Assembly (NCBI GenBank): GCA_016213505.1
Contig: JACRAF010000004.1
Coordinates: 97,769 to 161,768 of the forward strand
Length of the DNA: 64,000 nucleotides
Reading direction: 5' to 3'
Source of the DNA: Devosia nanyangense
GTDB taxonomy: Bacteria > Pseudomonadota > Alphaproteobacteria > Rhizobiales > Devosiaceae
Shown here: piece after piece, positions 9,820-17,318 of the stretch
Layout: every line of letters starts with the position of its first letter
Numbering within the stretch: position 1 is the first letter of the stretch
The notes under the pieces: generated by a model
Database searches by the model: none
What the model was told of the DNA's origin: nothing
Seen by the model: only the letters and a program-made list of their open reading frames with translations
Program-made: the position numbers and the translations under genes

Positions 9820-11357
9820 ATCTCGTGCCTGCGAGCATGCCCTGGTTCGCCGCCCACGAATGGCGGCTGATGTGGCGCGACGGCGTCGCCATGATGACCG
9901 GCGGCCACCCGACCCGCCGCATTGTCCTCATCATCATCCTCGCCATCGCCGCGGTGCTGCTGCACCTGATGGCCAACGCCATCGTCGCGCCCTGGATCGC
10001 CGCCGGCATCGCCATCGACAAGTCGACGCTGGTGCTCATCACCGGCTCTGGATTCCTGTTCTGGACAGTGATGCTGAGCCAGGCGCTGGAATCGGTGACC
10101 CGGGCCTACTATGCGCGCGCCGATCTCGACCTGATCCTTAGTTCCCCGGCATCGTCGCGCCGGTTGTTCGCCGTCCGCACCGGCATCACCGCGCTGACCA
10201 CGCTGCTGCTCGCCTGCCTCCTCGCCAGCCCCGTCGTCGACGTCCTGGTGATCCACGACGGCGCCCACTGGCTGATGGCCTACCTGGTGCTCGCCGCGCT
10301 CTCGGCGCTCGCGACTGCGATCGCCGTGCTGATCACTATCGCGCTGTTCCGCCTCGCCGGCCCCAAGCGCACCCGGCTCGTCGCCCAGATCATCGCGGCG
10401 GTCGTCGGCGCCGGTTTCGTCATCGGCATCCAGGCCGTGGCGATCCTCCATTTCGGCAACATGTCGCGCCTCGTCGTGCTGACCGATTCCAGCTTCATCG
10501 CCGCCATGCCCGACATCGGCAGCCTGGTCTGGGCGCCCGCCAAGGCGGCGTTAGGCGATTGGGGCGCGCTGATCGGCACCACCGTCGTCGGCTTCGCCGC
10601 CCTCGCCGGCGTCATCGCGCTGGCCTCATCGAGCTTCGGGAGCCAGGCCATCGCCGCGGCGGGTGTCTCGCACCAGCGCGTCGCCCAGCACCACAGGGCG
10701 GTCGATGTCCGCCCGCGCTCGCAAAGGCAGCAGCTTCGCGTCAAGGAGTGGAAGCTCCTCGCCCGCGATCCCTGGCTGCTGAGCCAGACGCTGATGCAAA
10801 TCCTCTACCTCGTGCCGCCGGCGCTGTATCTGTGGATCAGCTACGGCCAGACCGCCGGCACCTATGTCGTCGTCATCCCGGTGCTGGTGATGGCCGCCGG
10901 CCAGCTCTCGGGCGGCCTCAGCTGGCTCGCCATCTCCGGTGAGGACGCGCATGATCTCGTCGTCACCGCGCCGGTTTCGCCCACCGCCGTGCTCGTCGCC
11001 AAGATCGAAGCCGTCGGCGTCGTCATCGCCATCGTCTTCACCCCGATCATCGTGCTGATGCTGCTCGCCTCGCTCGACCTGGCGCTGATCACCGCCGGCT
11101 TTGCCGCGCTGTCCTCGGGCTCGGCCACCGCGATCCAACTCTGGTTCCGCGTGCCGATGCGCCGCTCGATGTTCCGCCGCCGGCAAGTCGCCTCGCGCAT
11201 TTCCACCATCGCCGAGGCGCTGAGTTCGATCTTCTGGGCCGGCACGGCCGTGCTGTATGCCGGCGATCAGTATTGGCTCGCCTCGCTCCCGGCGACGCTC
11301 GCGGTCGCGACCCTGTTCGTCGCCTGGAGCCTCAGTCCCAAGGGCAAGCGCGTCTAG
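9816..11357 (+). CDS. ABC exporter permease
   Basis: A 513-residue polytopic membrane protein with about ten or more hydrophobic segments, coupled by an ATGA overlap to the ATPase. It starts 'MNLVPASMPWFAAHEWRLMWRD' and has a long soluble segment near the middle ('HRAVDVRPRSQRQQLRVKEWKLLARDP') that repeats the amphipathic coupling-helix pattern seen at the N-terminus, consistent with two fused half-permeases. No substrate can be assigned. Transporters of this layout are often annotated as ABC-2 exporters of unknown cargo. Confidence 0.88.
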   Translation: MNLVPASMPWFAAHEWRLMWRDGVAMMTGGHPTRRIVLIIILAIAAVLLHLMANAIVAPWIAAGIAIDKSTLVLITGSGFLFWTVMLSQALESVTRAYYARADLDLILSSPASSRRLFAVRTGITALTTLLLACLLASPVVDVLVIHDGAHWLMAYLVLAALSALATAIAVLITIALFRLAGPKRTRLVAQIIAAVVGAGFVIGIQAVAILHFGNMSRLVVLTDSSFIAAMPDIGSLVWAPAKAALGDWGALIGTTVVGFAALAGVIALASSSFGSQAIAAAGVSHQRVAQHHRAVDVRPRSQRQQLRVKEWKLLARDPWLLSQTLMQILYLVPPALYLWISYGQTAGTYVVVIPVLVMAAGQLSGGLSWLAISGEDAHDLVVTAPVSPTAVLVAKIEAVGVVIAIVFTPIIVLMLLASLDLALITAGFAALSSGSATAIQLWFRVPMRRSMFRRRQVASRISTIAEALSSIFWAGTAVLYAGDQYWLASLPATLAVATLFVAWSLSPKGKRV

Positions 11358-11376
11358 CGCAAGCGGCTCGGTCGCC

Positions 11377-11679
11377 TCAGGGGGCGACCAGGATCGCCAA
11401 CCCGGTCACGTCGGGCCGTTCACCCTCGGCCGGCAGGTCGTGGCGGCCAAAACCGTCGAAGCTGTTGACGTTGAGCTTGAGCGGCCGCTCATCGACGGCG
11501 ATCACGCCGTCGAACCCGCCATACTGGCCAGCGATGACCACCGGCGCGTTCGGATCGACCTTCTCCAGGCGTGCGATCAATTCTCCAACCGTCAACAACG
11601 ATGCAGAAACAGCGGATCTGGACTTGTGGATCGACCCCGTCTGCGGCCGATGCAATGCTTTCACGTCAATTGCCGTCAT
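11377..11679 (-). CDS. small conserved protein of unknown function
   Basis: About 100 residues, start ATG at 11677-11679 preceded by a GGGAA ribosome-binding sequence. The core 'LLTVGELIARLEKVDPNAPVV' followed by 'VDERPLKLNVNSF' is a pattern I know from small bacterial and phage proteins of unknown function that combine a helix with a short beta-sheet. It is a plausible cytoplasmic single-domain protein. The gene converges on the ABC permease gene and lies downstream of the ADC/LuxR regulator on the same strand with a ~130-bp gap. Confidence 0.6.
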   Translation of the reverse strand: MTAIDVKALHRPQTGSIHKSRSAVSASLLTVGELIARLEKVDPNAPVVIAGQYGGFDGVIAVDERPLKLNVNSFDGFGRHDLPAEGERPDVTGLAILVAP

Positions 11680-11806
11680 GGAATTCCCAGTGCCCGATGC
11701 GACCAATCAATAGTCACATTGTTCGCCGGAGCGGTCCCGCTTCGCACCCCGCATTCGGGGGGTACGATGAAATTTATCTGGCTTGGCCGGACCCTAGGGA
11801 AAATAC

Positions 11807-12781
11807 CTAGCCGAACTGCAGCCGGGCGATCAGATGGCCGAGCGCCGCGCGGTTGCGGATGCCCAGCTTGCCGTAGATCTGCTTCAGCGTCGATCGCGCC
11901 GTATGCTCGGTGATCCCCAGCTGCGACGCGGCCTGCCGGGCCGAGTTCCCCTTGCCGACGAGCACCGCCAACCGCGCTTCCGCCGGCGTCAGTTTGATCG
12001 ACACCAGCATGTCGGCGGCATCGCGCGGACCAGGCTCCCGCGCGCGCGGCGGAAGCGGCGGACCGGCCTCGATGGCCTGCGGCTCGCCCCAGGTCGCGTT
12101 GAGCCCGCTGGCCGTGAGCCCGAGCATGATCTCGGTCGGACGCAGCGCGCGAAACGCGGCGGGCGCCTCATCGGCAATCTCCAGCGACACGACCTCGGCT
12201 GGTGCGACCGCGCCGAAATACGAAACGATGGTCCGCGAAAGACCCGATTTCGAGGTCCCGACATAGGCGTCGAGGCCCGTGACCCCCGGTTGTGCCGGAC
12301 CGCTCGGGCGGACCACGGCGCGCAGCCATTCGACGCCGCCCGTCGACACCGCGCCGTGCAGCAGCCCGTCTTCCCACCAGATGCGCGGCTCGCCCGAAAG
12401 GCACCCGGCGAAGTAATTGGTGCGCATCGCCTCGACGGCGTTTTCCGTCACCACCTCGCCGACGATGTACACGGCTTCCTTGGTGTCAGGGGCATCGTAA
12501 CCCTCGATGGCGACGCAGGTCAGCGCCCGCCGATAGGGCGACAGTCGCGACCCGCTCGGTGCCTCCCAGATGCCGAGCACGCCGATGAGGCTGGGCGACA
12601 TCGTCAGCACGGGTGGCACGAAGGGGGCGACGGCCGCTGCATCGATGCGGAACACCAGCCAGATCACGTCGGATATCAGCGCCGGATAGGGCGGCCTGTG
12701 CTCGACGCTCGAGCACGGGTCGTTCAGCTGGTCCTCCAGCCGGTCCCAGCGCTTGCGCGGCGGCTGGCTATTCACACCCAT
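11807..12781 (-). CDS. acetoacetate-decarboxylase-like domain fused to LuxR-type HTH
   Basis: A 324-residue fusion. Residues about 30-240 resemble the acetoacetate decarboxylase (ADC) fold: 'ISDVIWLVFRIDAAAVAPFVPPVL' matches the ADC N-terminal block, and 'CVAIEGYDAPDTKEAVYIVGEVVTENAVEAMR' matches the central block. Where active ADC has the Schiff-base lysine after the G-R-E motif, this protein reads 'MRTNYFAGCLSG' with no lysine, so catalysis is doubtful. Residues about 262-320 are a LuxR/GerE helix-turn-helix ('LTPAEARLAVLVGKGNSARQAA...LGIRNRAALGHLIARL'). The inferred role is a transcription factor with an ADC-derived ligand sensor. It diverges from the GNAT gene over a 430-bp gap. Confidence 0.85.
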   Translation of the reverse strand: MGVNSQPPRKRWDRLEDQLNDPCSSVEHRPPYPALISDVIWLVFRIDAAAVAPFVPPVLTMSPSLIGVLGIWEAPSGSRLSPYRRALTCVAIEGYDAPDTKEAVYIVGEVVTENAVEAMRTNYFAGCLSGEPRIWWEDGLLHGAVSTGGVEWLRAVVRPSGPAQPGVTGLDAYVGTSKSGLSRTIVSYFGAVAPAEVVSLEIADEAPAAFRALRPTEIMLGLTASGLNATWGEPQAIEAGPPLPPRAREPGPRDAADMLVSIKLTPAEARLAVLVGKGNSARQAASQLGITEHTARSTLKQIYGKLGIRNRAALGHLIARLQFG

Positions 12782-13211
12782 ACCCCAATGCAGTCATTCT
12801 CGCGCTGCGGCTCCGTCCAGTCCGGCTCAGGCCGGGCCACCGACGGCGCTCAGTATCTATGCCGTTCAGTACATCCAACCGTGCATTTCTACTACCAAAG
12901 TTCAATATTGGCATGTGCGATCAGAACCCACGCGGCGGCCGATGACTTGCAATGGACCTGCCCGCCGGTGTGCCCGTGTCGGATCGCCGAAAACCTGGTC
13001 GCGAAGAACTTCGCGCCGCGCGCGGATCGGAGTCGGCAAGGGTACCTCCTGAGTCGGGCGACTTTTTGCACCGAACTCGCGCGCCGCGCCAGCCCGCCCG
13101 AGGTAGTGCAGCCTGTCACGCCGCACTCACGCCGGCTCCGGCGCTTTCCGCTTCCCCGACGCGGTTGCCGTGGCTAGGAAGTACCTCCCTTCCAGCGTCC
13201 ACGAAAATCCG
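12782..13211. other. 430-bp divergent intergenic region
   Basis: The region lies between the ADC/LuxR regulator (leftward) and the GNAT gene (rightward). No convincing gene is visible on either strand. The part at 12885-12925 is much richer in A and T than its surroundings and includes a CAATATTG palindrome at about 12902-12909, so it is the likely promoter and regulator-binding zone of the LuxR-type gene. The rest is GC-rich without repeats that I can recognise. Confidence 0.4.
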
Positions 13212-13664
13212 ATGCTCACCTTCCGCTCCGCCACGCCCGCCGACCTGCCCTTCATCATCGCCCTGATCGTCGAAGACTCGGTGGTCGATACCGGCGACGA
13301 TCCCGCCAACGCGATGCATCGCGACTACACCAATGCCCTCGCCGCCATCGATGCCGATCCCAATCAGGAGATGCTGGTCGCCGAACTCGCCGGTGAGCCG
13401 GTTGGCTGTTTCCAGCTCACCTACATCCCGGGGTTGATGCGGCGCGGCATGTGGCGCGGCCTGGTCGAGGTCGTCCACATCCGCGCCGACAAACGCAATC
13501 TCGGCCTCGGCACCCGGATGATGGAGGAGGCCGTCGCGCGCTGCCGCGCTCACAACTGCTCCATGGTGCAACTCACCTCCAACAAGAAGCGGCTCGATGC
13601 CCACCGCTTCTACGAGCGGCTCGGCTTCCTCAAGAGCCACGAGGGGTTCAAGCTCTATCTCTAG
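13212..13664 (+). CDS. GNAT family N-acetyltransferase
   Basis: About 150 residues with a complete GNAT fold. The acetyl-CoA-binding motif A is 'VHIRADKRNLGLGTRMMEEAV' (R/Q-x-x-G-x-G type), and the C-terminal motif B region is 'LTSNKKRLDAHRFYERLGF', typical for this superfamily. The acceptor substrate is unknown. I prefer ATG 13212, which opens directly into the first beta strand ('MLTFRSATPADLPFI'); an in-frame GTG at 13170 would add 14 residues. No strong ribosome-binding site precedes either. A RIME-like repeat starts directly after the stop. Confidence 0.9.
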   Translation: MLTFRSATPADLPFIIALIVEDSVVDTGDDPANAMHRDYTNALAAIDADPNQEMLVAELAGEPVGCFQLTYIPGLMRRGMWRGLVEVVHIRADKRNLGLGTRMMEEAVARCRAHNCSMVQLTSNKKRLDAHRFYERLGFLKSHEGFKLYL

Positions 13665-13763
13665 GCGCGTTTCGAGGAAAAGTGCGAAGCGGTTTTCCGG
13701 TTCGGAAGCGCGACAAATCAGAGACATAGAGCACTCGTTCCAGCTCTGTCGGAACGAGTGCTA
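13665..13763 (+). repeat. RIME-like intergenic repeat, copy 1
   Basis: Begins right after a stop codon with GCGCGTTTCGAGGAAAAGTG, then CGGTTTTCCGGTTCGGAAGC, and ends with a perfect 12-bp hairpin AGCACTCGTTCC / GGAACGAGTGCT at about 13731-13763. The same order of blocks recurs at 18676, 38624 (short), 42338 (short) and 43318. It resembles the RIME elements known from rhizobial genomes. Confidence 0.75.
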
Positions 13764-14096
13764 GCGCTCGATCGCCCCGAGCCGCGCCAGCACCTCGCCG
13801 GGGATGCCGTACTGCTTGATGGCCTCCTTCTGGTCGCGGAAGCCGCACAGTTCGCGCTGGACGAAGAACGCCCACACCTCGTGCGCCGCCTTGCGCACCA
13901 GCCGTTTGCGCTCCTCCGCCTCGCCGGGCGCCGCATCGAATGCCCGCAGCGCCGCCATCGCCTTTTCCACCAGCCGTCCATGGTGGCCGAGCGAGGCGGC
14001 CTTCTCCGCCAGCAACTCGGATTCGAGGACGCTGGTGGCCGCGTCTGGCCGCCGGAGCAGTGCAATTCTGTCGATCAGATCGTGCGACACGGCCAA
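13761..14096 (-). CDS. DUF6665-like small protein
   Basis: A 111-residue cytoplasmic, all-helical protein. The blocks 'ESELLAEKAASLGHHGRLVEKAMAALRAF' and 'AAHEVWAFFVQRELCGFRDQKEAIKQYGIPGEVLARLGA' match a family I know from Hyphomicrobiales as DUF6665; the family name is from memory. No function is assigned. The stop overlaps the end of the RIME-like repeat, so the repeat supplies its 3' hairpin. Confidence 0.75.
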   Translation of the reverse strand: MAVSHDLIDRIALLRRPDAATSVLESELLAEKAASLGHHGRLVEKAMAALRAFDAAPGEAEERKRLVRKAAHEVWAFFVQRELCGFRDQKEAIKQYGIPGEVLARLGAIER

Positions 14097-14162
14097 CTAT
14101 TTAGGATGCCAACTCCACCGAGGCAATTTCCCTTGCCGTCACAATCCGCTAACAGCGGCGCG

Positions 14163-15041
14163 ATGGCCCTCTCCCGACCCGCCGCCACCGGCATCGGCTT
14201 TTTTGCGATCCTGTTATGGTCGCTGCTTGCGGTGTTCACTGCGGCGAGCGGCTCTATGCCGCCGTTCCAGCTGACCGCCGTCACCTTCGGGATCGGCGGC
14301 CTTGCCGGCGTGCTGCTCTGGGCGTTCCGGCCCAGTGCCGCAATAGCCCTGCGCCAGCCCTGGCCGGTCTGGCTGCTCGGGGTCGGCGGCCTCTTCGGCT
14401 ACCATGCCGCCTACTTCACCGCCCTGCGCAACGCGCCGCCGGTCGAAGCCGGGCTGATCAACTATCTCTGGCCGCTGTTGATCGTCGTCTTCTCGGCGCT
14501 GCTGCCGGGCGAAAGGCTCAAATGGCAGCACATTGCCGGCTGCGCCCTTGCCCTCGCCGGCGCCGTGCTCGTCGTCACCCGTGGTCAGGGGTTCAGCTTC
14601 GATCCGGCCTACCTGCCGGGGTACGCCGCGGCGCTCTTCGCCGCCTTCACCTGGGCTGCCTATTCGGTGCTGTCGCGCCGCGTCGCCCATGTTCCGAGCG
14701 ACGCCATCACCGGCTTCTGCCTCGCCACCGCGGTTCTTTCAGCCGCCTGCCATTTTGCCCTCGAGCCCACCGTCTGGCCCACGACCCTCTGGCAGTGGTT
14801 GGCCATCGTCGGCCTCGGTCTCGGACCTGTCGGCCTCGCCTTTTACGTCTGGGATATCGGCATCAAGCGCGGTGACATCCAGGTGCTCGGCGCCGCCTCC
14901 TACGCGACGCCTCTGCTCTCGACCGCGCTGCTGGTGCTGAGCGGCTACGCCGCCTACAGCCACGTCCTGTTGATCGCCTCGCTGCTGATCACCGCCGGCG
15001 CTGTGCTCGCCGCCAGCGAGCTGCTGTTCCGCCGCTCCTAG
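14163..15041 (+). CDS. EamA/DMT exporter, YddG-like
   Basis: A 292-residue inner-membrane protein with ten predicted helices in two EamA repeats. The end of the first repeat, 'EAGLINYLWPLLIVVFSALLPGERLKW', and the C-terminal 'GLAFYVWDIGIKRGDIQVLGAASYATPLLS' are characteristic of the aromatic amino acid exporter YddG subgroup. The likely role is efflux of amino acids, possibly aromatic. ATG 14163 is chosen because the hydrophobic N-terminus follows; an in-frame ATG at 14106 would add an uncharged leader. The last four bases overlap the convergent DUF1801 gene. Confidence 0.9.
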   Translation: MALSRPAATGIGFFAILLWSLLAVFTAASGSMPPFQLTAVTFGIGGLAGVLLWAFRPSAAIALRQPWPVWLLGVGGLFGYHAAYFTALRNAPPVEAGLINYLWPLLIVVFSALLPGERLKWQHIAGCALALAGAVLVVTRGQGFSFDPAYLPGYAAALFAAFTWAAYSVLSRRVAHVPSDAITGFCLATAVLSAACHFALEPTVWPTTLWQWLAIVGLGLGPVGLAFYVWDIGIKRGDIQVLGAASYATPLLSTALLVLSGYAAYSHVLLIASLLITAGAVLAASELLFRRS

Positions 15042-15394
15042 GCGCCGTCCCGCTGATCGCACCAGGCTTTGACAATCGACTTGAGCTCCACGGATTTCGC
15101 CTTGAGGTCGGCAGCGGACAGCACCTTCATGATCCGCGAGACCTCGCCGGTCCCCTCCATCGATGGGAAATCGCCCGGAATCTGCGCACCGGTGTGGAAC
15201 ATCAGGCTCACATGCGCTTTCGCCTTCGGATAGAAGCTCGCCAGGTTGCCTTTGTAGACAAAGGTCGGCGCCTGCCACTTGATCGTCTCGCCGATCCGTT
15301 TGTCGGCTTTGAGGACGGCCTGCCTGACTGCTTCCACTAACGCCTTCTGCGGATTGTCGTATTTCGCCATCCAATCGTCGACAACGTTGCCCAT
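15038..15394 (-). CDS. DUF1801 domain protein
   Basis: This 118-residue protein has the DUF1801/YdhG pattern: an N-terminal helix, then 'VLKADKRIGETIKWQAPTFVYKGNLASFYPKAKAHVSLMFHTG', and a C-terminal helix bundle ending 'LKSIVKAWCDQRDG'. Members are small cytoplasmic proteins related to the iron chaperone-like frataxin fold, but their role is not known. The start ATG at 15392-15394 is preceded by a GGGGAGA ribosome-binding site. Confidence 0.88.
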   Translation of the reverse strand: MGNVVDDWMAKYDNPQKALVEAVRQAVLKADKRIGETIKWQAPTFVYKGNLASFYPKAKAHVSLMFHTGAQIPGDFPSMEGTGEVSRIMKVLSAADLKAKSVELKSIVKAWCDQRDGA

Positions 15395-15618
15395 GTCTCT
15401 CCCCTGAACGCTGCCATGGGTTTCATCGCGCGCCGCGAAGCGGTTAGCGGCCTTGTCGATGTCTCCCGGCAGAGCGCCGGATTATCACTTCGGGCGAGTT
15501 GAATGCCCAGACCCGTCTTCCCGCTCACCTCGGCTACCACCCCACCCCCACCCCACCCGTTGACACCACCCCCACCCCGCCCCTAGATGATTGTGCGATA
15601 GGAACTGGAGCGCGGCAA

Positions 15619-15969
15619 ATGGGCAAGGTCAGGATTTCGGACAATTCGATCTGGCTGAAGCATATTGAGGCGGATGCTCCGCTCCGCGATCGCCTTACTT
15701 CACTCAAAGCCGGTGACGTTGTTGAGCTCGAGGTCGCTGGCATAGTGGGGAGGTGGGAACGGATGCGGGATGGCAGCGATGGGCGCCCCACTGAGGGTAT
15801 CAAGCCGGTCGAAGGCATGAAGCGCGTGTGGACCCAGCTACAGAGTGAACGGGGACGCGTCGTCGATGTCCGCCAAGTGCAGTCGGCCGATAGCTACCTT
15901 GCTGCCCTGGGCGCGACTTTGAGCGAATGGGACTCACCGGAGGACGAGGCGGCATATCGTGATCTGTGA
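15619..15969 (+). CDS. putative antitoxin partner of MazF/PemK-like toxin
   Basis: 116 residues, starting 'MGKVRISDNSIWLKHIEADA', with GGAG eight bases upstream of the ATG. Its end overlaps the toxin start by 11 bases, the typical coupling in type II toxin-antitoxin loci. It does not look like the usual MazE/PemI swapped-hairpin antitoxin: there is a beta-rich centre ('LKAGDVVELEVAGIVGRWERMRDG') and a C-terminal 'DSYLAALGATLSEWDSPEDEAAYRD' that resembles the toxin-binding tail of antitoxins. Lower GC at third codon positions than neighbours suggests transfer. The antitoxin role is inferred from position. Confidence 0.65.
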   Translation: MGKVRISDNSIWLKHIEADAPLRDRLTSLKAGDVVELEVAGIVGRWERMRDGSDGRPTEGIKPVEGMKRVWTQLQSERGRVVDVRQVQSADSYLAALGATLSEWDSPEDEAAYRDL

Positions 15970-16291
15970 TTTCGGCGACGTTGCTGTGGTGCCGTTTCCG
16001 TTCGTCGACATGGCGGTATCCAAGCATCGGCCGGCGTTGGTCCTCTCGACCGAAGCGTTCAACTCGAACAACGACAACACCCTGTTTGCAATGATCACAA
16101 CCGCGAAGCGATCTGGATGGCCAAGCGACGTCGCGATTGTCGACGGCGCCACCGCTGGTTTGATCCACCAATCCTACGTCCGATGGAAGGTGTTCACACT
16201 GCCGAACGAGCTGATACGCCGCACCGCTGGCGCGCTCGGGGAGAGGGACAGGGCGGCGGTTGCAGCCGCTCTTCGCAAAGTACTTCCCTAG
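15959..16291 (+). CDS. MazF/PemK-family endoribonuclease toxin
   Basis: 110 residues from a GTG start inside the end of the upstream gene. The N-terminus 'GDVAVVPFPFVDMAVSKHRPALVLS' is the classic MazF/PemK block with the beta-barrel core and the catalytic Arg in 'KHRPALV'. 'IDGATAGLIHQSYVRWKVFTLP'-like residues in the centre supply the conserved 'S-x-V-R' strand. Such toxins cut mRNA and stop growth when the antitoxin is lost. The toxin gene end overlaps the convergent aldo/keto reductase gene by four bases. Confidence 0.88.
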   Translation: MICDFGDVAVVPFPFVDMAVSKHRPALVLSTEAFNSNNDNTLFAMITTAKRSGWPSDVAIVDGATAGLIHQSYVRWKVFTLPNELIRRTAGALGERDRAAVAAALRKVLP

Positions 16292-17127
16292 AACAAAAAG
16301 CTCGCCGTTGCCGGGTCGGCGCCGACGCGGCCCTTCGCCCCTAGATCGAGCCGCAGCATCTTGTCCATGTCCGCGGCGTCGAGCTCGAAGTCGAACACGT
16401 CGAAATTCTCCTCGATCCGCTCCTTGTGGATCGATTTGGGGATGACGATCAGCCCCTCCTGCAGGTGCCAGCGGATGATCGTCTGCGCCACCGACTTGCC
16501 GTGCTTCTTGGCGATTTCGCCCACCACCTCGTCGTCGAGCATGCGACCCGAGCCGAGCGGGCTCCAGCTTTCGATCTTGATGTCGCGCTCACCCATGAAG
16601 GCGCGTTTGTCGCGCTGCTGGAAGCGCGGATGCAGCTCGATCTGGTTGACCACCGGGGTCACGCCCGTCTCCTTGACGATGCGCTCGATGTGGTCCGGAT
16701 TGAAGTTCGAGACGCCGATCGACTTGATCCGCCCCTGCTTCTGCAACTCGACCATCGCCGCCCACGCCTCGGCATATTTTCCCTGGCTGGGCACCGGCCA
16801 GTGGATCAGGAACAGGTCGATCTGGTCGATCCCAAGCTTCTGCATGGTCTCATCGAAGCTCCTAAGCGCCAGGTCGCGCGCGTGCCCGCCGTTCCTCAGC
16901 TTGGAGGTGATGTAAAGCTCGCTCCGCGCCACTCCCGCCGTGCGGATCGCCTCGCCGACGCCCTCCTCGTTCTGATAGCCCTCGGCCGTGTCGATCAGCC
17001 GGTAACCGGCGGCAATGCCGTCGCGCACCACCCGCGCCGTGATGGCTGGGTCCACCTGCCAGACGCCCAGCCCGAGCTGGGGGATCGAGGTGCCGTCGAT
17101 GAGTTTGAGCATGGGTACTTTGGCCAT
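16288..17127 (-). CDS. aldo/keto reductase
   Basis: A 279-residue NADPH-dependent reductase of the AKR superfamily (2,5-diketo-D-gluconate reductase-like group). The catalytic tetrad is visible: Asp and Tyr in 'RLIDTAEGYQNEEGVGEAI', Lys in 'YITSKLRN' and His in 'DLFLIHWP'. The cofactor-binding tail 'VIPKSIHKERIEENFDVFDFEL' is present. It converts aldehydes or ketones to alcohols, and the substrate is unknown. The ATG at 17125-17127 has AGGAG upstream, which rules out the in-frame extension to 17226. Confidence 0.94.
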   Translation of the reverse strand: MAKVPMLKLIDGTSIPQLGLGVWQVDPAITARVVRDGIAAGYRLIDTAEGYQNEEGVGEAIRTAGVARSELYITSKLRNGGHARDLALRSFDETMQKLGIDQIDLFLIHWPVPSQGKYAEAWAAMVELQKQGRIKSIGVSNFNPDHIERIVKETGVTPVVNQIELHPRFQQRDKRAFMGERDIKIESWSPLGSGRMLDDEVVGEIAKKHGKSVAQTIIRWHLQEGLIVIPKSIHKERIEENFDVFDFELDAADMDKMLRLDLGAKGRVGADPATASFLF

Positions 17128-17318
17128 GTTGGGCTCCTTCGGATTGGCGATGTCATCTTGGGTCCCGGTGAGAACATTCGGGCAAAGGGAAAGTTCAGCG
17201 ACGGCTCGATCGGATCCATCGGTCAATGGCGATATAGCCGGCCCGGGCGGCCGCCGCCAGCTTCCGCCTTGAAGCGGACTGGCGAATTCCTTGTTTTCCC
17301 CTGCTCTGCTGCTATTTT

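Noticed and set aside
12892..13119. 75-residue minus-strand frame in the gap upstream of the GNAT gene
   Set aside because: No ribosome-binding site, Arg/Ser/Ala-rich composition and no recognisable pattern; it sits in the divergent promoter region.
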